Of a stretch of DNA of 64,000 nucleotides, positions 16,802 to 26,355 are shown piece by piece. The DNA is from Streptomyces sp. Root1304. GTDB lineage: Bacteria > Actinomycetota > Actinomycetes > Streptomycetales > Streptomycetaceae. The stretch spans positions 153,301 to 217,300 of the forward strand of contig NZ_LMEP01000028.1 in assembly GCF_001426405.1 (NCBI RefSeq), in the 5' to 3' direction. The number at the start of each line of letters is the position of its first letter. The stretch's first letter is position 1. The position numbers and the translations under genes are program-made. The notes beneath the pieces are model-generated. The model was not told where the DNA came from. It made no database searches and saw nothing but the letters and a program-made list of their open reading frames with translations.

Positions 16802-18493
16802 CTACTTCGCGTCCGCGTACCGCTCCACCGTCGCCGTCGTGAACGGGAACCGCACCGGCGTCTCCCCGAACGCGATCCGGCCCGCCTCGTCCCCCGCCGC
16901 TCCGATCGCCGCCGTCACCGCCTCCGCCTCCTCCGCCGGACAGTGCACGATCACCTCGTCGTGCTGGAAGAACACCAGCTCCGCCCGCATCCCGGCGAGT
17001 GAGCGCCGCAGCGCCGCGAGCATCAGCAGCGCCCAGTCGGCCGCGCTGCCCTGCACCACGAAGTTACGGGTGAACCGGCCGCGCGCCCGCGCGTTCCCCG
17101 AGGCGTACCCGGGGGTGAACTCGGCCTCCGCCACCGCCGGTTCGCCGCCCTCCTGCGGCAGGCCCGCCTCCTCGTCCTCGCCCGCCCCCGCCGCCCGCGG
17201 GCTGGTCCGGCCCAGCCAGGTCCGTACGAGCCGGCCCTCCTCGCCCGCCTTCGCCGCCTCGTCGACATAGGCCACCGCGCGCGGGAAGCGCCGCCGCAGC
17301 GCCGCCAGGTTCTTCAGGCCGTCGCCGCTGGTCTGGCCGTAGATCGCGCCCAGGAGCGCGATCTTGGCGTGGTCGCGGTCGCCGGAGAAGGCCCGGTCCG
17401 AGAGCCGGGTGTACAGGTCGTCCGGGTGCCCCGCGACCTCCATCAGCCCCGGGTCCCGGGAGATCGCGGCGAGCACCCGCGGCTCCATCTGGTCGGCGTC
17501 CGCGACCACCAGCCGCCAGCCCGGGTCCGCGACCACCGCCCGCCGGATCACCTTCGGGATCTGCAGGGCCCCGCCGCCGTTGGTCGTCCAGCGCCCGCTG
17601 ACCGTGCCCCCGGGCAGGTACTCAGGGCGGAACCGGCCGTCCCGCACCCAGTCCTGGAGCCACGACCAGCCGTGCGCCGTCCAGATCCGGTACAGCTTCT
17701 TGTAGGCGATCAGCGGCTCCACCGCCGGGTGGTCCACCTCCGCCAACTCCCAGCGCCGGGTGGACTTCAGCCGTACGCCCGCACCCGCGAAGGCCTTCAC
17801 CACGTCCGCCGGCAGATCCGGCCGGACCCGGCGCCCGAAGGCCGCCGACACCTCGTCCGCGAGCTCGGCGAGCCGGCGCGGCTCGCCCCCGCCCGCGTAC
17901 CGCTCGCCCAGCAGCTCCGTCAGCAGGTCCCGGTGGACGTCCGCCCGCCACGGCAGCCCGGCCCGGTGCATCTCGGCCGCCACCAGCATCCCCGCCGACT
18001 CGGCCGCCGTGAGCAGGCGCATCCGGCCGGGGTACTCCGCCCGGTCGTGCCGGCGCAGCTGCTCCGCGTAGACCGCGAGGAGCCCGTCGAACGGTACGGA
18101 CACCGTCGGGCGCGGTTCGAACAGCGAGTCCTGCGACCCGGGCTCGGCACCGCGCTGCGGCGGATCGGGCGGTACGGGAGCGTCCCGCAGGCGCGCCCAG
18201 GCCGCCGCCGCCGAGCGGGGCTCGCCGAGCCGCCCCTCGTGGCCCAGGAGCAGCTGCTCGGCGTCCTCGATGTCGTAACAGCGCTCGACGCGCACCCCGG
18301 CGGCGAGGAGCCGGGGGTACACCTCGGCCGTCGACCGCCACACCCAGCGGGCCACCTCGGGCCTGTCCCGTACGGCCGCCACCAAGTCCGGCTCGCGCCG
18401 GACCGCCCCGGCGGGCAGCCCGCCGGGGCCGAGGGGGACGAGCAGTGCCCCGTCCCCCTCCGCCTCGGCGGCCAGCGCCCACCTCTCGCTCAT
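16802..18493 (-). CDS. Family A DNA polymerase (bifunctional 3'-5' exonuclease/polymerase type), second PolA-like enzyme
   Basis: 563 residues, about the size of a Klenow fragment; no 5'-3' exonuclease domain. The N-terminal 190 residues sit where the proofreading domain would be but show no clear exonuclease motifs. The polymerase core has GRWTTNGGGALQIPKVIRR, motif A VVADADQMEPRVLAAIS, motif B RDHAKIALLGAIYGQTSGDGL and motif C FFQHDEVIVHCP with the catalytic Asp-Glu pair. An acidic insertion (about 25 residues) sits after LVRTWLGRTSP. The metal-binding residues are kept, so it should be active, probably in repair. The start MSERWALAAEAEG was preferred to an upstream Met that reads through Pro-rich sequence. 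Confidence 0.87.
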   Translation of the reverse strand: MSERWALAAEAEGDGALLVPLGPGGLPAGAVRREPDLVAAVRDRPEVARWVWRSTAEVYPRLLAAGVRVERCYDIEDAEQLLLGHEGRLGEPRSAAAAWARLRDAPVPPDPPQRGAEPGSQDSLFEPRPTVSVPFDGLLAVYAEQLRRHDRAEYPGRMRLLTAAESAGMLVAAEMHRAGLPWRADVHRDLLTELLGERYAGGGEPRRLAELADEVSAAFGRRVRPDLPADVVKAFAGAGVRLKSTRRWELAEVDHPAVEPLIAYKKLYRIWTAHGWSWLQDWVRDGRFRPEYLPGGTVSGRWTTNGGGALQIPKVIRRAVVADPGWRLVVADADQMEPRVLAAISRDPGLMEVAGHPDDLYTRLSDRAFSGDRDHAKIALLGAIYGQTSGDGLKNLAALRRRFPRAVAYVDEAAKAGEEGRLVRTWLGRTSPRAAGAGEDEEAGLPQEGGEPAVAEAEFTPGYASGNARARGRFTRNFVVQGSAADWALLMLAALRRSLAGMRAELVFFQHDEVIVHCPAEEAEAVTAAIGAAGDEAGRIAFGETPVRFPFTTATVERYADAK

Positions 18494-18595
18494 GGGTGCG
18501 AGTCTGGCACCCGGCACTGACAGCGGGCCGGAGGCGGGGCGGGGACCGGGCGGGGCCGGGGCCACGCGCACGCGTGCGCGCCGGGCGGCCGGCCG

Positions 18596-19840
18596 CTACG
18601 CCGCCGCGTGGAACAGCGCCGCCGCCTCGCCCCGGGAGTCGACGCCCAGCTTGTTCAGGATGTTCGCGACGTGGAACTTCACCGTCGACTCGCTGATGTG
18701 CAGCTCCTCCGCGATCCGCCGGTTGCGGTGGCCGAGGGCCAGATGACGCAGGACCTCCACCTCCCGCTCGCCGAGCCCGGTCAGCGGGTGCGCGGCCTCG
18801 ACCGGCGCGGCCGGTGCCGCCAGCGGGATCACGGCCGTGATCGTCGTGCCCCAGCCGGCCACCGCGTCGATGTCGAGCCGCCCGCCGAGCACGTCGAGCC
18901 GGTCCCGGATCGTGCCCGCCCCCAGGTCGCAGGGGGCGAGGGCGCCCGCGCCGTCGTCCCGTACCGAGGCGCGGAGCTCGTGCTCGGTGAGCTGCCAGCC
19001 GACGTGGATCCGCCGTACCGAGTCCTGTTCGAGCACGATGAGGAGGAGGGAGCGGACGATCGCCCGCGCGCTGTGCGCCACGTCCGCCGCGAGCGAGCGC
19101 GCCGAGTCCGGGGCGCCCAGGTCGAGGCGGACCCTGCTGTGCCGGAGCATCGGCCGCAGCTCGCCGGCCAGCCGCTCGAAGGCGTCCTCGGCGGGCTCCT
19201 CCGCGAGGGCCCGGTCCCGGCGCTGCTCCGCCCGCATCTCGATCAGCGCCGAGGCGGCCAGGTCGGTCGCGGTGGCCCGGGCCGTGGTGTCGTCCAGGGC
19301 ACGGCTGCGCAGCACCCCGAGGACTCCGGAGAGCGCCGCCGTGTGCGAGGCGGTCAGTTCCGCGATCACCCGGGCCCGGGTGTCGGCCGCCGCCCGCGAG
19401 CGGGCGAGCGCCCCCGGCACCGCCTCCGTCGCGAACCGGTCGAAGTGCCCGGACACCAGGTCCCACAGGGCCTGCGCGACACCCAGTTCGGCCTCGCCCG
19501 CCGGGGCGGCGCCGTCCTCCCGCACGAGCACCAGGACCGCCCCGCGCCGGGTCGCCTCGCTGGTGACGGCGACGACCTCGCGCGTCCGGCCGCCGATCGT
19601 CGCCGGACCCTGCCAGGGGCTCCCGGGCACGCCGGCCGCGAGGAGCGGCGCGAGTTCGGCGGAAGTGAGCAGCGCCGTACCGCCGAGCGCCTTGAAGGGG
19701 GAGTGGGCGCAGTGGGTGGAGAGTTCGGCCGCGTCGACGTGCGGGATCAGGGGGCCGAGGGCGGCCGAGACCTTGGGGAGGATCGCGCCGAGCGGCTGCC
19801 GGATGATCTCGTACGCGGTGGTCAGGGTGAGCGCGTCCAT
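18596..19840 (-). CDS. Fused ATPase-like / LuxR-type transcriptional regulator
   Basis: 414 residues. The N-terminal half is a helical sensor-like region. Residues about 280-345 resemble a histidine-kinase ATPase domain: a Bergerat-like box RDDGAGALAPCDLGAGTIRDRLDVLGGRLDIDAVAGWGTTITAVIPL. The C-terminal 65 residues are a LuxR helix-turn-helix (LTGLGEREVEVLRHLALGHRNRRIAEELHISESTVKFHVANILNKLGVDSR). No receiver domain and no clear phospho-acceptor His are seen. It looks like a kinase-derived sensor welded to its output domain. TACGCT lies six bases before ATG, fitting a leaderless transcript. Divergent from the oxidoreductase gene at 20093, a possible target. Confidence 0.82.
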   Translation of the reverse strand: MDALTLTTAYEIIRQPLGAILPKVSAALGPLIPHVDAAELSTHCAHSPFKALGGTALLTSAELAPLLAAGVPGSPWQGPATIGGRTREVVAVTSEATRRGAVLVLVREDGAAPAGEAELGVAQALWDLVSGHFDRFATEAVPGALARSRAAADTRARVIAELTASHTAALSGVLGVLRSRALDDTTARATATDLAASALIEMRAEQRRDRALAEEPAEDAFERLAGELRPMLRHSRVRLDLGAPDSARSLAADVAHSARAIVRSLLLIVLEQDSVRRIHVGWQLTEHELRASVRDDGAGALAPCDLGAGTIRDRLDVLGGRLDIDAVAGWGTTITAVIPLAAPAAPVEAAHPLTGLGEREVEVLRHLALGHRNRRIAEELHISESTVKFHVANILNKLGVDSRGEAAALFHAAA

Positions 19841-20092
19841 GCGGCCAGCGTACGGGCCAACGGGCGGGCGGCGGCCGGTCTTTCGGACAGGTGGGACTGG
19901 CCGTTGGGAGGGCGGGGAGCGGGGTGCCGAGGACGCAGGCTTGGGGACGTCGGAGAGCGGAAGCGACGACGGGGACGCCGGAAGGCGGAAGCGGCGGCGT
20001 GGCGCCGAAGGGCGGACGCCTCGGACAAAGGGAAGCGACGGCGTGACCGCCGAGGGGCGGGTGCGTCGCAACGGGGAACTGTGGAGGCTGAG

Positions 20093-21019
20093 ATGGAAGC
20101 GGTCGTGTACGAGGAGTTCGGCGGTCCCGAGGTGCTGCGCCACACGACGGGCGTCGCCGTGCCGCAGCCCGGCCCCGGCGAGGTGCGCGTCCGGGTCGCG
20201 GCCGTCGGCCTCAACCCGGTGGACTGGAAGCGCCGTTACGGCTGGGTCGAGGCGTTCTACCCGACGACCTTCCCGGCCGTCCCCGGCCTGGAGTTCGCCG
20301 GCACCGTCGACGAGGTCGGCGAGGGCGTGACCCATGTGGCCGTCGGCGACGAGGTCCTCGGCTGGACGAAGACCGGCGCGTACGCCGAGTACGCCCTCGC
20401 CGGGATCGTCGCCCCCAAGCCCGCCGGGCTCTCCTGGGAGGCGGCGGCGAGCCTGCCGGTCGCCGGCGAGACCGCGCAGCGCGTCCTGGACCTGATCGGC
20501 GTACGGGAGGGCGAGACGCTGTTCCTGCACGGCGCCGCGGGGGTCGTCGGCTCGGTGGCCGTCCAGCTCGCCGTCGCCGCCGGGATCACCGTCGTCGGCA
20601 GCGCGTCCGAGTCCAACCACGCCTACCTGCGCGAACTCGGCGCGATCCCGGTCGCGTACGGGGACGGGCTGGCCGACCGGGTCCGGGCCGCCGCCCCCGG
20701 TGGCGTCGACGCGGTCTTCGACGCCGCCGGCCACGGGGTGCTGCCGGTCGCCATCGAACTCCTCGGCGGGGACGCCGCCCCGAAGGAGCGGATCGCGACG
20801 ATCGCGGACACGGAGGCGGAGCGGTACGGGATCGTCTTCTCGGGTGTCCTGGGCGACGAGGAGTCGGTACGGGCCGGGCTCGCGTCCCACGCCCGGCAGG
20901 CGGCCGAGGGCAGCCTGACGGTCCGGCTGGCCGAGGTGCTCCCCCTGAAGGAGGCCGCCCGGGCGCAGGAGTTGAGCGAGTCGGGGCACGTGCGGGGCAA
21001 GCTGGTCCTGATCCCGTGA
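20093..21019 (+). CDS. NADP-dependent zinc-independent quinone oxidoreductase (MDR superfamily)
   Basis: 308-residue medium-chain dehydrogenase/reductase. It begins MEAVVYEEFGGPEVLRHT and shows the family landmarks VGLNPVDWKRRYG, PGLEFAGTVDEVGEGV, VAVGDEVLGW, the nucleotide-binding GAAGVVGSVAVQLA and the late KLVLIP. The structural and catalytic zinc ligands of alcohol dehydrogenases are absent, as in quinone oxidoreductases. It probably reduces quinones or enones with NADPH in the cytoplasm. GGAGG precedes the ATG. The 250-bp gap to the divergent LuxR-type regulator contains repeated GCGGAAGCG/GGAAGCGAC motifs that could be regulatory. Confidence 0.88.
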   Translation: MEAVVYEEFGGPEVLRHTTGVAVPQPGPGEVRVRVAAVGLNPVDWKRRYGWVEAFYPTTFPAVPGLEFAGTVDEVGEGVTHVAVGDEVLGWTKTGAYAEYALAGIVAPKPAGLSWEAAASLPVAGETAQRVLDLIGVREGETLFLHGAAGVVGSVAVQLAVAAGITVVGSASESNHAYLRELGAIPVAYGDGLADRVRAAAPGGVDAVFDAAGHGVLPVAIELLGGDAAPKERIATIADTEAERYGIVFSGVLGDEESVRAGLASHARQAAEGSLTVRLAEVLPLKEAARAQELSESGHVRGKLVLIP

Positions 21020-21129
21020 TCCTGTGAACCCGTGAACCCGTGAACCGGCCCGGGGGAGCGGCCGGGGTGAGAGGATCACCGCGCCGCCGGGCCGTGAGCG
21101 GCCCGGTCCCGCTCCGACCCCGGAAGGCG

Positions 21130-21699
21130 ATGACGACGATGTACGCGATACCCCTCGGCGACGACGGCGCGGAGCTGCGCCCGCTCGAACCGTGGCAGGC
21201 CGATGAGTTCCTGGCCCACATGGACCGGGGCCGGGAGTTCATCGGCGCCCGCAACGGGCTCCCCGACGTGGTCACGGACCTGGAGTCCAGCCGGGCCTTC
21301 CTCCGCGCCTACGCGGAGAAGACAGCCGCCGACACCGGCCGCATCGACGGCATCTGGTCCGACGGGACCCTCGTCGGCGCGGTGATCCTCCGGACGCTCG
21401 ACACCAAGGGCGGCCGGGCCGAGGCGGGCTGCTGGCTGGAGCCCGCGGGCGTCGGCAAGGGCCTGATCACCCGGGCGGCGCGGCTGCTCGTCGACTGGGC
21501 GATCGAGGTGCGCGGGATCCGCCGGGTGGAGTGGGTGGTGTCCTCCGACAACGAGCCCAGCATCGCGGTGGCCAGGCGCCTCGGCATGAGCAGGGACGGG
21601 GTCCTGAGGGAGAGCTACGAGTACCGGGGCCGGCTCCACGACCAGGAGGTCTGGTCGGTGCTCGCGGGGGAGTGGCGGAAGGCCAAGTCGGGGGAGTGA
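21130..21699 (+). CDS. GNAT acetyltransferase, RimJ/RimL type
   Basis: 189-residue acetyl-CoA-dependent N-acetyltransferase. AELRPLEPWQADEFLAHMDRGREFIG opens the fold; WLEPAGVGKGLITRAARLLVDWAIE is the acetyl-CoA loop (variant of Q/RxxGxG/A) and VVSSDNEPSIAVARRLGMSRDGVLRESYEYRGRLHDQEVWSVL is the classic RimJ/RimL C-terminal half. The substrate may be a protein N terminus or a small amine. An alternative start is the Met three codons later (MYAIPLGDD); the first ATG has GGAAGG at normal distance only for the second, so either is possible. It lies 110 bp after the oxidoreductase. Confidence 0.88.
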   Translation: MTTMYAIPLGDDGAELRPLEPWQADEFLAHMDRGREFIGARNGLPDVVTDLESSRAFLRAYAEKTAADTGRIDGIWSDGTLVGAVILRTLDTKGGRAEAGCWLEPAGVGKGLITRAARLLVDWAIEVRGIRRVEWVVSSDNEPSIAVARRLGMSRDGVLRESYEYRGRLHDQEVWSVLAGEWRKAKSGE

Positions 21700-21915
21700 G
21701 GGCGGGGCTCGGGGCAGCCGTACCTCCGGGACCGGCTCCGGCATCCTGTGCCACACCCGCGTGTCCCCGCGTCCCCGCCCCGTCCGTCTCCACGCGCACG
21801 CGTGGACGCGGCCCCGCCGCCGGGGGCGATCCGGCGCGACGCCGCCGTACGTCCGGGCGGGGCGGTGACCCGGCTCCGACCCCGGTCACCGCCCCGTCCG
21901 TCCCACCATCGCCGC

Positions 21916-24030
21916 TCAGCGCGTCATGCGCCACGCGGGGAGGGCCGACGCGGCGACCGCGACCGTCGCGCAGGTGCCCGCCGCCGCGCCGACCGTCGTC
22001 CACGGCACGGCCAGGGCCACCGGGGCCGAGAGGGCGGCGAGGCCCGCTCCCAGGACGCCCAGGGCGAGGGCCGTGACCAGCAGGCCGAGCAGCGTGCCGA
22101 TCGCGACGGCGAGCGCCGCCTCCCCCGTCACCACCCGCAGGATCTGGGCCCGGGTGGCACCGGCCAGCCGCAGCGAGGCCAGTTCCCCGCCGCGTACGGA
22201 GGTCGCCATGAGCAGGGTGTTGGCGAGGCCGATGACCGTGTAGACGAGGGCGATCCCCAGGACCAGGACCAGGCCGAGCCGGGTCTGCGGGCTGCCGCTC
22301 GCCGGGCGTTCGGCGTCGGCCCAAGCGTCGGCGGTCCTGACGGTGCCGCCGCTGCCTTCGAGGGCCCGCACCGCGGCCGTACCGCCGCCCCGCGCCTCGA
22401 TCCGGTCGAGGGCGGAACCGGGGGCGTTCGCCGGGGTGACGTACGGCCCGTTGTCGCCGGTCCCGAGGGCGAGGACGGCCGCGACCCGGAGCCGCACCGG
22501 ACCGGTCCCGTCCGCGCGCCAGACCTCGACGGACTCGCCGACCCGGTGCCGTTCGAACTCCTCGTTGACGACGATCGACCGGTCGTCGAGGTCCCTCAGG
22601 TCCCCGGCGACCACGGGCAGCCGGGCCAGCGCGGCGAAGGCCGCCGGGTCGCCGACCGCCCGCGCCCCGTACTTCACGACGGCCTCCGCCCCGTCCCGTA
22701 CGAAGACGGAGGTGGCGCCGGTCGGGGACACGACGGCCCCGGGCGGGGCCGTCACCGGCCGCAGCTCCGTGCCGGCCGCGACGTACTCGGCGGCCGTCCC
22801 CTCCCGCGCCTCGACGCCCTTCGCGCGCGTGACGCTCGTCGCGGAGCCGAACAGCGTCCCCGCCAGCGCCACGGTCACGAGGACGGGCGCGGCGACGGCG
22901 GCGGTACGGCGTACGGACGCGGCGCTGTTCTCCCGCACCAGCGTCCCCACGGCGCCCCGGGCCCGCAGCAGCCGCGCCACCGGCCCGACGAGCAGCGGCG
23001 AGAGCAGGGCGACACCGGTGATCAGGAGCATCGGGAGGGTCGTGTACGTCTTCCGCTTGAGCAGCGCGCCCGGGTCCGTGGCGTACGTCCAGGCCAGCAG
23101 CCCGAGCCCGGCCAGGAGCAGGGCCGTACCCAGGACGGCCCGGCCGGCGGGAAGGGTGTCGGCGTCCACGTCGGCTTCGCGGAGCGCCGCCGTCGGGCCG
23201 ACCTTCCCGGCGCGCCGGGAAGCGGCGGCGGCCCCGGCGAGGGCGACGGTCACCCCCGTCCAGAAGGCGGTGTGGAAGGGCCAGGCCGCCCCGCCGACGG
23301 CGAACCACTCGGGGGCGAGACCGCGCGCGACGAGGGTCCTGGCGAGCAGGGGCGCGCCCAGGGCGCCCAGCGCGCACCCGGCGGCGGAGGCGAGCACGCC
23401 GAGCACGGCGGCCTCGGCGAGCAGCAGGCGGCGGACCTGCCCGGGGGTGGCGCCCGCGGTGCGGAGCAGCCCGAACTCGCGGCGGCGCAGGGCCGCGGCG
23501 AACGCGAAGGTGGAGGCGACGACGAAGACGGAGACGAAGGCGGTGACGCCGCCGGAGGTGCCGAGGAGGGCGTTGAGGGCGACGAGCGCCCGGGCGTCCC
23601 GCTCGGGGTCGGGGTCGGCGCGCCGGCGGTCGTCGCCGGTGAGGACCTGGGCGCGGTCGCCGACGAGGGCGCGGACGTCGGCGGCGGGGGCGTCGACACC
23701 GACGGCGTCGGGGCCGCCCGAGGCGGTGACCGTCCAGTGGGCGCGGAGTTCGCGGAGCAGTTCTCTGTCCACAGGCTGTGGACGGTCGAGCCGCTGTGCC
23801 ACGGAGACGGTGTCGGGCCCGCGCCGCACGTCGAGCGTCAGCCGGTCCTGGCCCCGTACGACCACGGGCGAGGAGGCGAACCGCTCGGGAGGACGCTCGG
23901 GCGCGTGAAAGGTGGCGGAGAGGCCGAGCCCCATGGTGGCGAGCAGCCCGACGCCGAGGGCGAGGGCGAGGAAACCACCGAGGAAGGAGGCCCAGCGGGC
24001 CCGGAGACCGGAGAGGACGACGGTCAGCAC
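21916..24030 (-). CDS. FtsX-family ABC transporter permease
   Basis: 704-residue permease. The N terminus (VLTVVLSGLRARWASFLGGFLALALGVGLLATMGLGLSATF) carries the first membrane helix. The conserved loop FGLLRTAGATPGQVRRLLLAEAAVLG marks the first FtsX domain (about residues 165-285) and LASLRLAGATRAQILRVVTGEAALAVAIGTLLG the second at the C terminus. It forms an exporter with the ATPase encoded immediately upstream. The GTG start is set by a 7-bp overlap with the stop of that gene; longer readings would run through the ATPase. Substrate unknown; the pair is smaller than, but similar to, the exporter at 3644-7020. Confidence 0.87.
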   Translation of the reverse strand: MLTVVLSGLRARWASFLGGFLALALGVGLLATMGLGLSATFHAPERPPERFASSPVVVRGQDRLTLDVRRGPDTVSVAQRLDRPQPVDRELLRELRAHWTVTASGGPDAVGVDAPAADVRALVGDRAQVLTGDDRRRADPDPERDARALVALNALLGTSGGVTAFVSVFVVASTFAFAAALRRREFGLLRTAGATPGQVRRLLLAEAAVLGVLASAAGCALGALGAPLLARTLVARGLAPEWFAVGGAAWPFHTAFWTGVTVALAGAAAASRRAGKVGPTAALREADVDADTLPAGRAVLGTALLLAGLGLLAWTYATDPGALLKRKTYTTLPMLLITGVALLSPLLVGPVARLLRARGAVGTLVRENSAASVRRTAAVAAPVLVTVALAGTLFGSATSVTRAKGVEAREGTAAEYVAAGTELRPVTAPPGAVVSPTGATSVFVRDGAEAVVKYGARAVGDPAAFAALARLPVVAGDLRDLDDRSIVVNEEFERHRVGESVEVWRADGTGPVRLRVAAVLALGTGDNGPYVTPANAPGSALDRIEARGGGTAAVRALEGSGGTVRTADAWADAERPASGSPQTRLGLVLVLGIALVYTVIGLANTLLMATSVRGGELASLRLAGATRAQILRVVTGEAALAVAIGTLLGLLVTALALGVLGAGLAALSAPVALAVPWTTVGAAAGTCATVAVAASALPAWRMTR

Positions 24031-24920
24031 GCGGGGCCTCCGGCGGGGGTGGTGGGGTTTCCGGCGAGGGTGGCCGGGGTGGGTGAGACCCATGGGGCGC
24101 CCGGTCCGGTCACCGGTCCGGTCCCCGGTCCCGTCACCGCCGCCGTCGTCTCCAGCGCCGTCATCCTGCCCGTGACCGACTCCACCGTCGGGGACGTCAG
24201 TTCGCCCGCCACGCGGCCGTCGGCCAGGAAGACCACCCGGTCCGCGCGGGCCGCCGCCACCGGGTCGTGGGTGACCATGACGATCGTCCGGCCGTCCCGG
24301 TCGACCAGCTCCCGCAGCATGTCGAGCACCTCGCGGCTCGTCGTCGAGTCGAGCGCACCGGTCGGCTCGTCGCCGAAGAGGACGGCCGGGCCGGTGATCA
24401 ACGCGCGGGCGATGGCGACCCGTTGCTGCTGCCCGCCGGAGAGTTCGCCGGGCCGGTGCCGCTCCCGCCCCGCGAGCCCGACGCGCGCCAGCGCCTCCCG
24501 CACCTCCGTACGGGAAGGGCGGCGGCCGGCGAGCCGCAGGGGCAGGGCCACGTTCTGGGCGGCGGTCAGGGCGGGCAGCAGGTTGAAGGACTGGAAGACG
24601 AAGCCGATCCGGTCCCGCCGCAGCAGGGCCAGCCGCCGTTCGCTCAGCCCCTCCAGGGCGACGCCGTCGACCTCCACCCGCCCGGCGGTGGGCCGGTCGA
24701 GTCCGGCCGCGCACTGGAGCAGCGTGGACTTGCCGGAGCCCGAGGGGCCCATGACGGCGGTGAAGGTCCCGGTGGCGAAGTCGAGGTCGACGCCGTCGAG
24801 GGCACGGACCTCCCGGTGGTGGCGGGTCAGCCCGCGGAGCCGTACGGCGGTGGTGCCCGCGGAGGGGGAGGTGCCCGCGGAGGGGGCGGTCGGGGCGGTC
24901 GGAGCCGTCGTCGAGGTCAT
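24024..24920 (-). CDS. ABC transporter ATP-binding protein, MacB/LolD type
   Basis: 298-residue ATPase with Walker A GPSGSGKST, signature LSGGQQQRVAIARAL, Walker B VLFGDEPTGALDS and VTHDPVAA. The first 25 residues are Thr/Ala/Pro/Ser-rich and the last 50 are low-complexity (TGPGTGPVTGPG), both apparently disordered. It is the first gene of a two-gene operon with the FtsX permease, overlapping by 7 bp. The upstream 225 bp separate it from a divergent DUF2786 gene. Exported substrate unknown. Confidence 0.9.
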   Translation of the reverse strand: MTSTTAPTAPTAPSAGTSPSAGTTAVRLRGLTRHHREVRALDGVDLDFATGTFTAVMGPSGSGKSTLLQCAAGLDRPTAGRVEVDGVALEGLSERRLALLRRDRIGFVFQSFNLLPALTAAQNVALPLRLAGRRPSRTEVREALARVGLAGRERHRPGELSGGQQQRVAIARALITGPAVLFGDEPTGALDSTTSREVLDMLRELVDRDGRTIVMVTHDPVAAARADRVVFLADGRVAGELTSPTVESVTGRMTALETTAAVTGPGTGPVTGPGAPWVSPTPATLAGNPTTPAGGPAC

Positions 24921-25145
24921 GCCTCAAGCGAACCGTTTCCGCCGCCCCCGATCACGACCACTGGCGGGCGTCCGGGGGGTATGCCTGGCCCTACCTCTCC
25001 CGTACGGCCCGCGCGAACCCTCCCGCGGCGGCGGGCCGGGACACGGCGGCTGAGACCATCGTGGGGACCGGGAAGACCGAAGAAGCACAGAGAAGACCGG
25101 GGACTGCGCGGAGCGGGCGCGCGAGGAACGGGACACGAGGACGGC

Positions 25146-26285
25146 GTGAGCACCAGCACCACCATCGACAAGGCCTTCGAGGCGCTGTACGCGAGCGACG
25201 ACGGCTCGCTCGACACGGCCGCGTCGCTGCTGGCCGCCGACCCGGGGGCCGACGCGGAACTGGTGCGGCGCGGGGAGGCGTTCGTACGGACGCTGTGGGA
25301 GCGCGGCTGGCAGCCCGCGGACGTCGTACGCCTCGCGCGCCGCGACCTGGCGGACGAGCACCTCCGGGCCCTCGCCGCCCTGATCAGGACCGAGACGGCC
25401 CGCTACGAGCGGCTGCCGCACCGCTGGCGGCCGCAGCTCGACGAACTCGACGAGCAGGCCTTCGCTCCCGGGCGGCCGACGGACCGCTTCTCGTACGCCA
25501 CGACCGTCCTGGAGCTGTACCGGCTCCTGGTCCGGCTCCCGCGCCTCGACGCGGTCGGCCCCGTGCCGGGGGAGTCGCTGCCGCCGGCCGCCGCCGGGGA
25601 GCCGCGGATGCTCACCCGGATCAGGGCGCTGCTCGCGAAGGCGGAGGCGACCGGCTACCCGGAGGAGGCCGAGGCGCTCACGGCCAAGGCCCAGGAACTC
25701 ATGGCGCGGCACAGCCTCGACGAGGCGACGCTCGCGGCGGGCGCCCCGTCGCCGGAGACGCCGGGCGCGATCCGGATCGGCGTGGAGCCGCCGTACGAAC
25801 AGGCCAAGGCGATCCTGCTCGACGCGGTGGCGACGGCGAACCACTGCCGGGCCGTGTGGAACGAGGCGTACGGCTTCTCGACGGTCGTCGGCTTCGAGGC
25901 GGACCTCGACCCGGTGGAACTGCTCCACACCTCGCTGCTCGTGCAGGGGACGTCGGCGATGACGCGGGCGGAGGCGGAGCAGCGGGCCGGCGGACGCAAG
26001 CGCACGAAGTCCTTCCGGCAGTCCTTCCTGCTGGCGTACGCGAACCGGCTCGGCACCCGTCTCGCGGCCACCTCCCGCCGGGTCGCGGCCGAGGCCCCGA
26101 CGCTCCTCCCGGCCCTCGCCTCCCGGGACCTGGCCGTCACCACCCGCACGGACGAACTGTTCCCCGAGACGCGGACGGCCCGGGTCCGCGCGGCCTGGGA
26201 CGAGGAGGGCTGGACGCACGGGGCGTCGGCGGCGGACCGGGCGGGCCTGCATCCGGGGCGGAAGGGGGTACGGGGAGCGGAGTAG
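25146..26285 (+). CDS. DUF2786 domain protein
   Basis: 379-residue soluble protein. The DUF2786 helix pair is seen at about residues 150-190 (MLTRIRALLAKAEATGYPEEAEALTAKAQELMARHSLDEATL), followed by a region with CRAVWNEAYGFSTVVGFEADLDPVELLHTSLLVQGTSAM and RKRTKSFRQSFLLAYANRLGTRL, which also occur in phage and bacterial DUF2786 proteins (from memory). Function is not established. The GTG start follows CACGAGGACGGC; no better in-frame start lies nearby. It is divergent from the ABC operon. Confidence 0.8.
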   Translation: MSTSTTIDKAFEALYASDDGSLDTAASLLAADPGADAELVRRGEAFVRTLWERGWQPADVVRLARRDLADEHLRALAALIRTETARYERLPHRWRPQLDELDEQAFAPGRPTDRFSYATTVLELYRLLVRLPRLDAVGPVPGESLPPAAAGEPRMLTRIRALLAKAEATGYPEEAEALTAKAQELMARHSLDEATLAAGAPSPETPGAIRIGVEPPYEQAKAILLDAVATANHCRAVWNEAYGFSTVVGFEADLDPVELLHTSLLVQGTSAMTRAEAEQRAGGRKRTKSFRQSFLLAYANRLGTRLAATSRRVAAEAPTLLPALASRDLAVTTRTDELFPETRTARVRAAWDEEGWTHGASAADRAGLHPGRKGVRGAE

Positions 26286-26355
26286 CCTCCCCTTCCCCTC
26301 CCTCTCCCATGGGTGAAATGCCCGGTTCGGGGTAGATCGCGGATACGCTCGGGCC

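Noticed and set aside
21700..21915. Possible small gene between the acetyltransferase and the ABC permease
   Set aside because: Only Pro/Arg-rich frames without ribosome sites; treated as intergenic.
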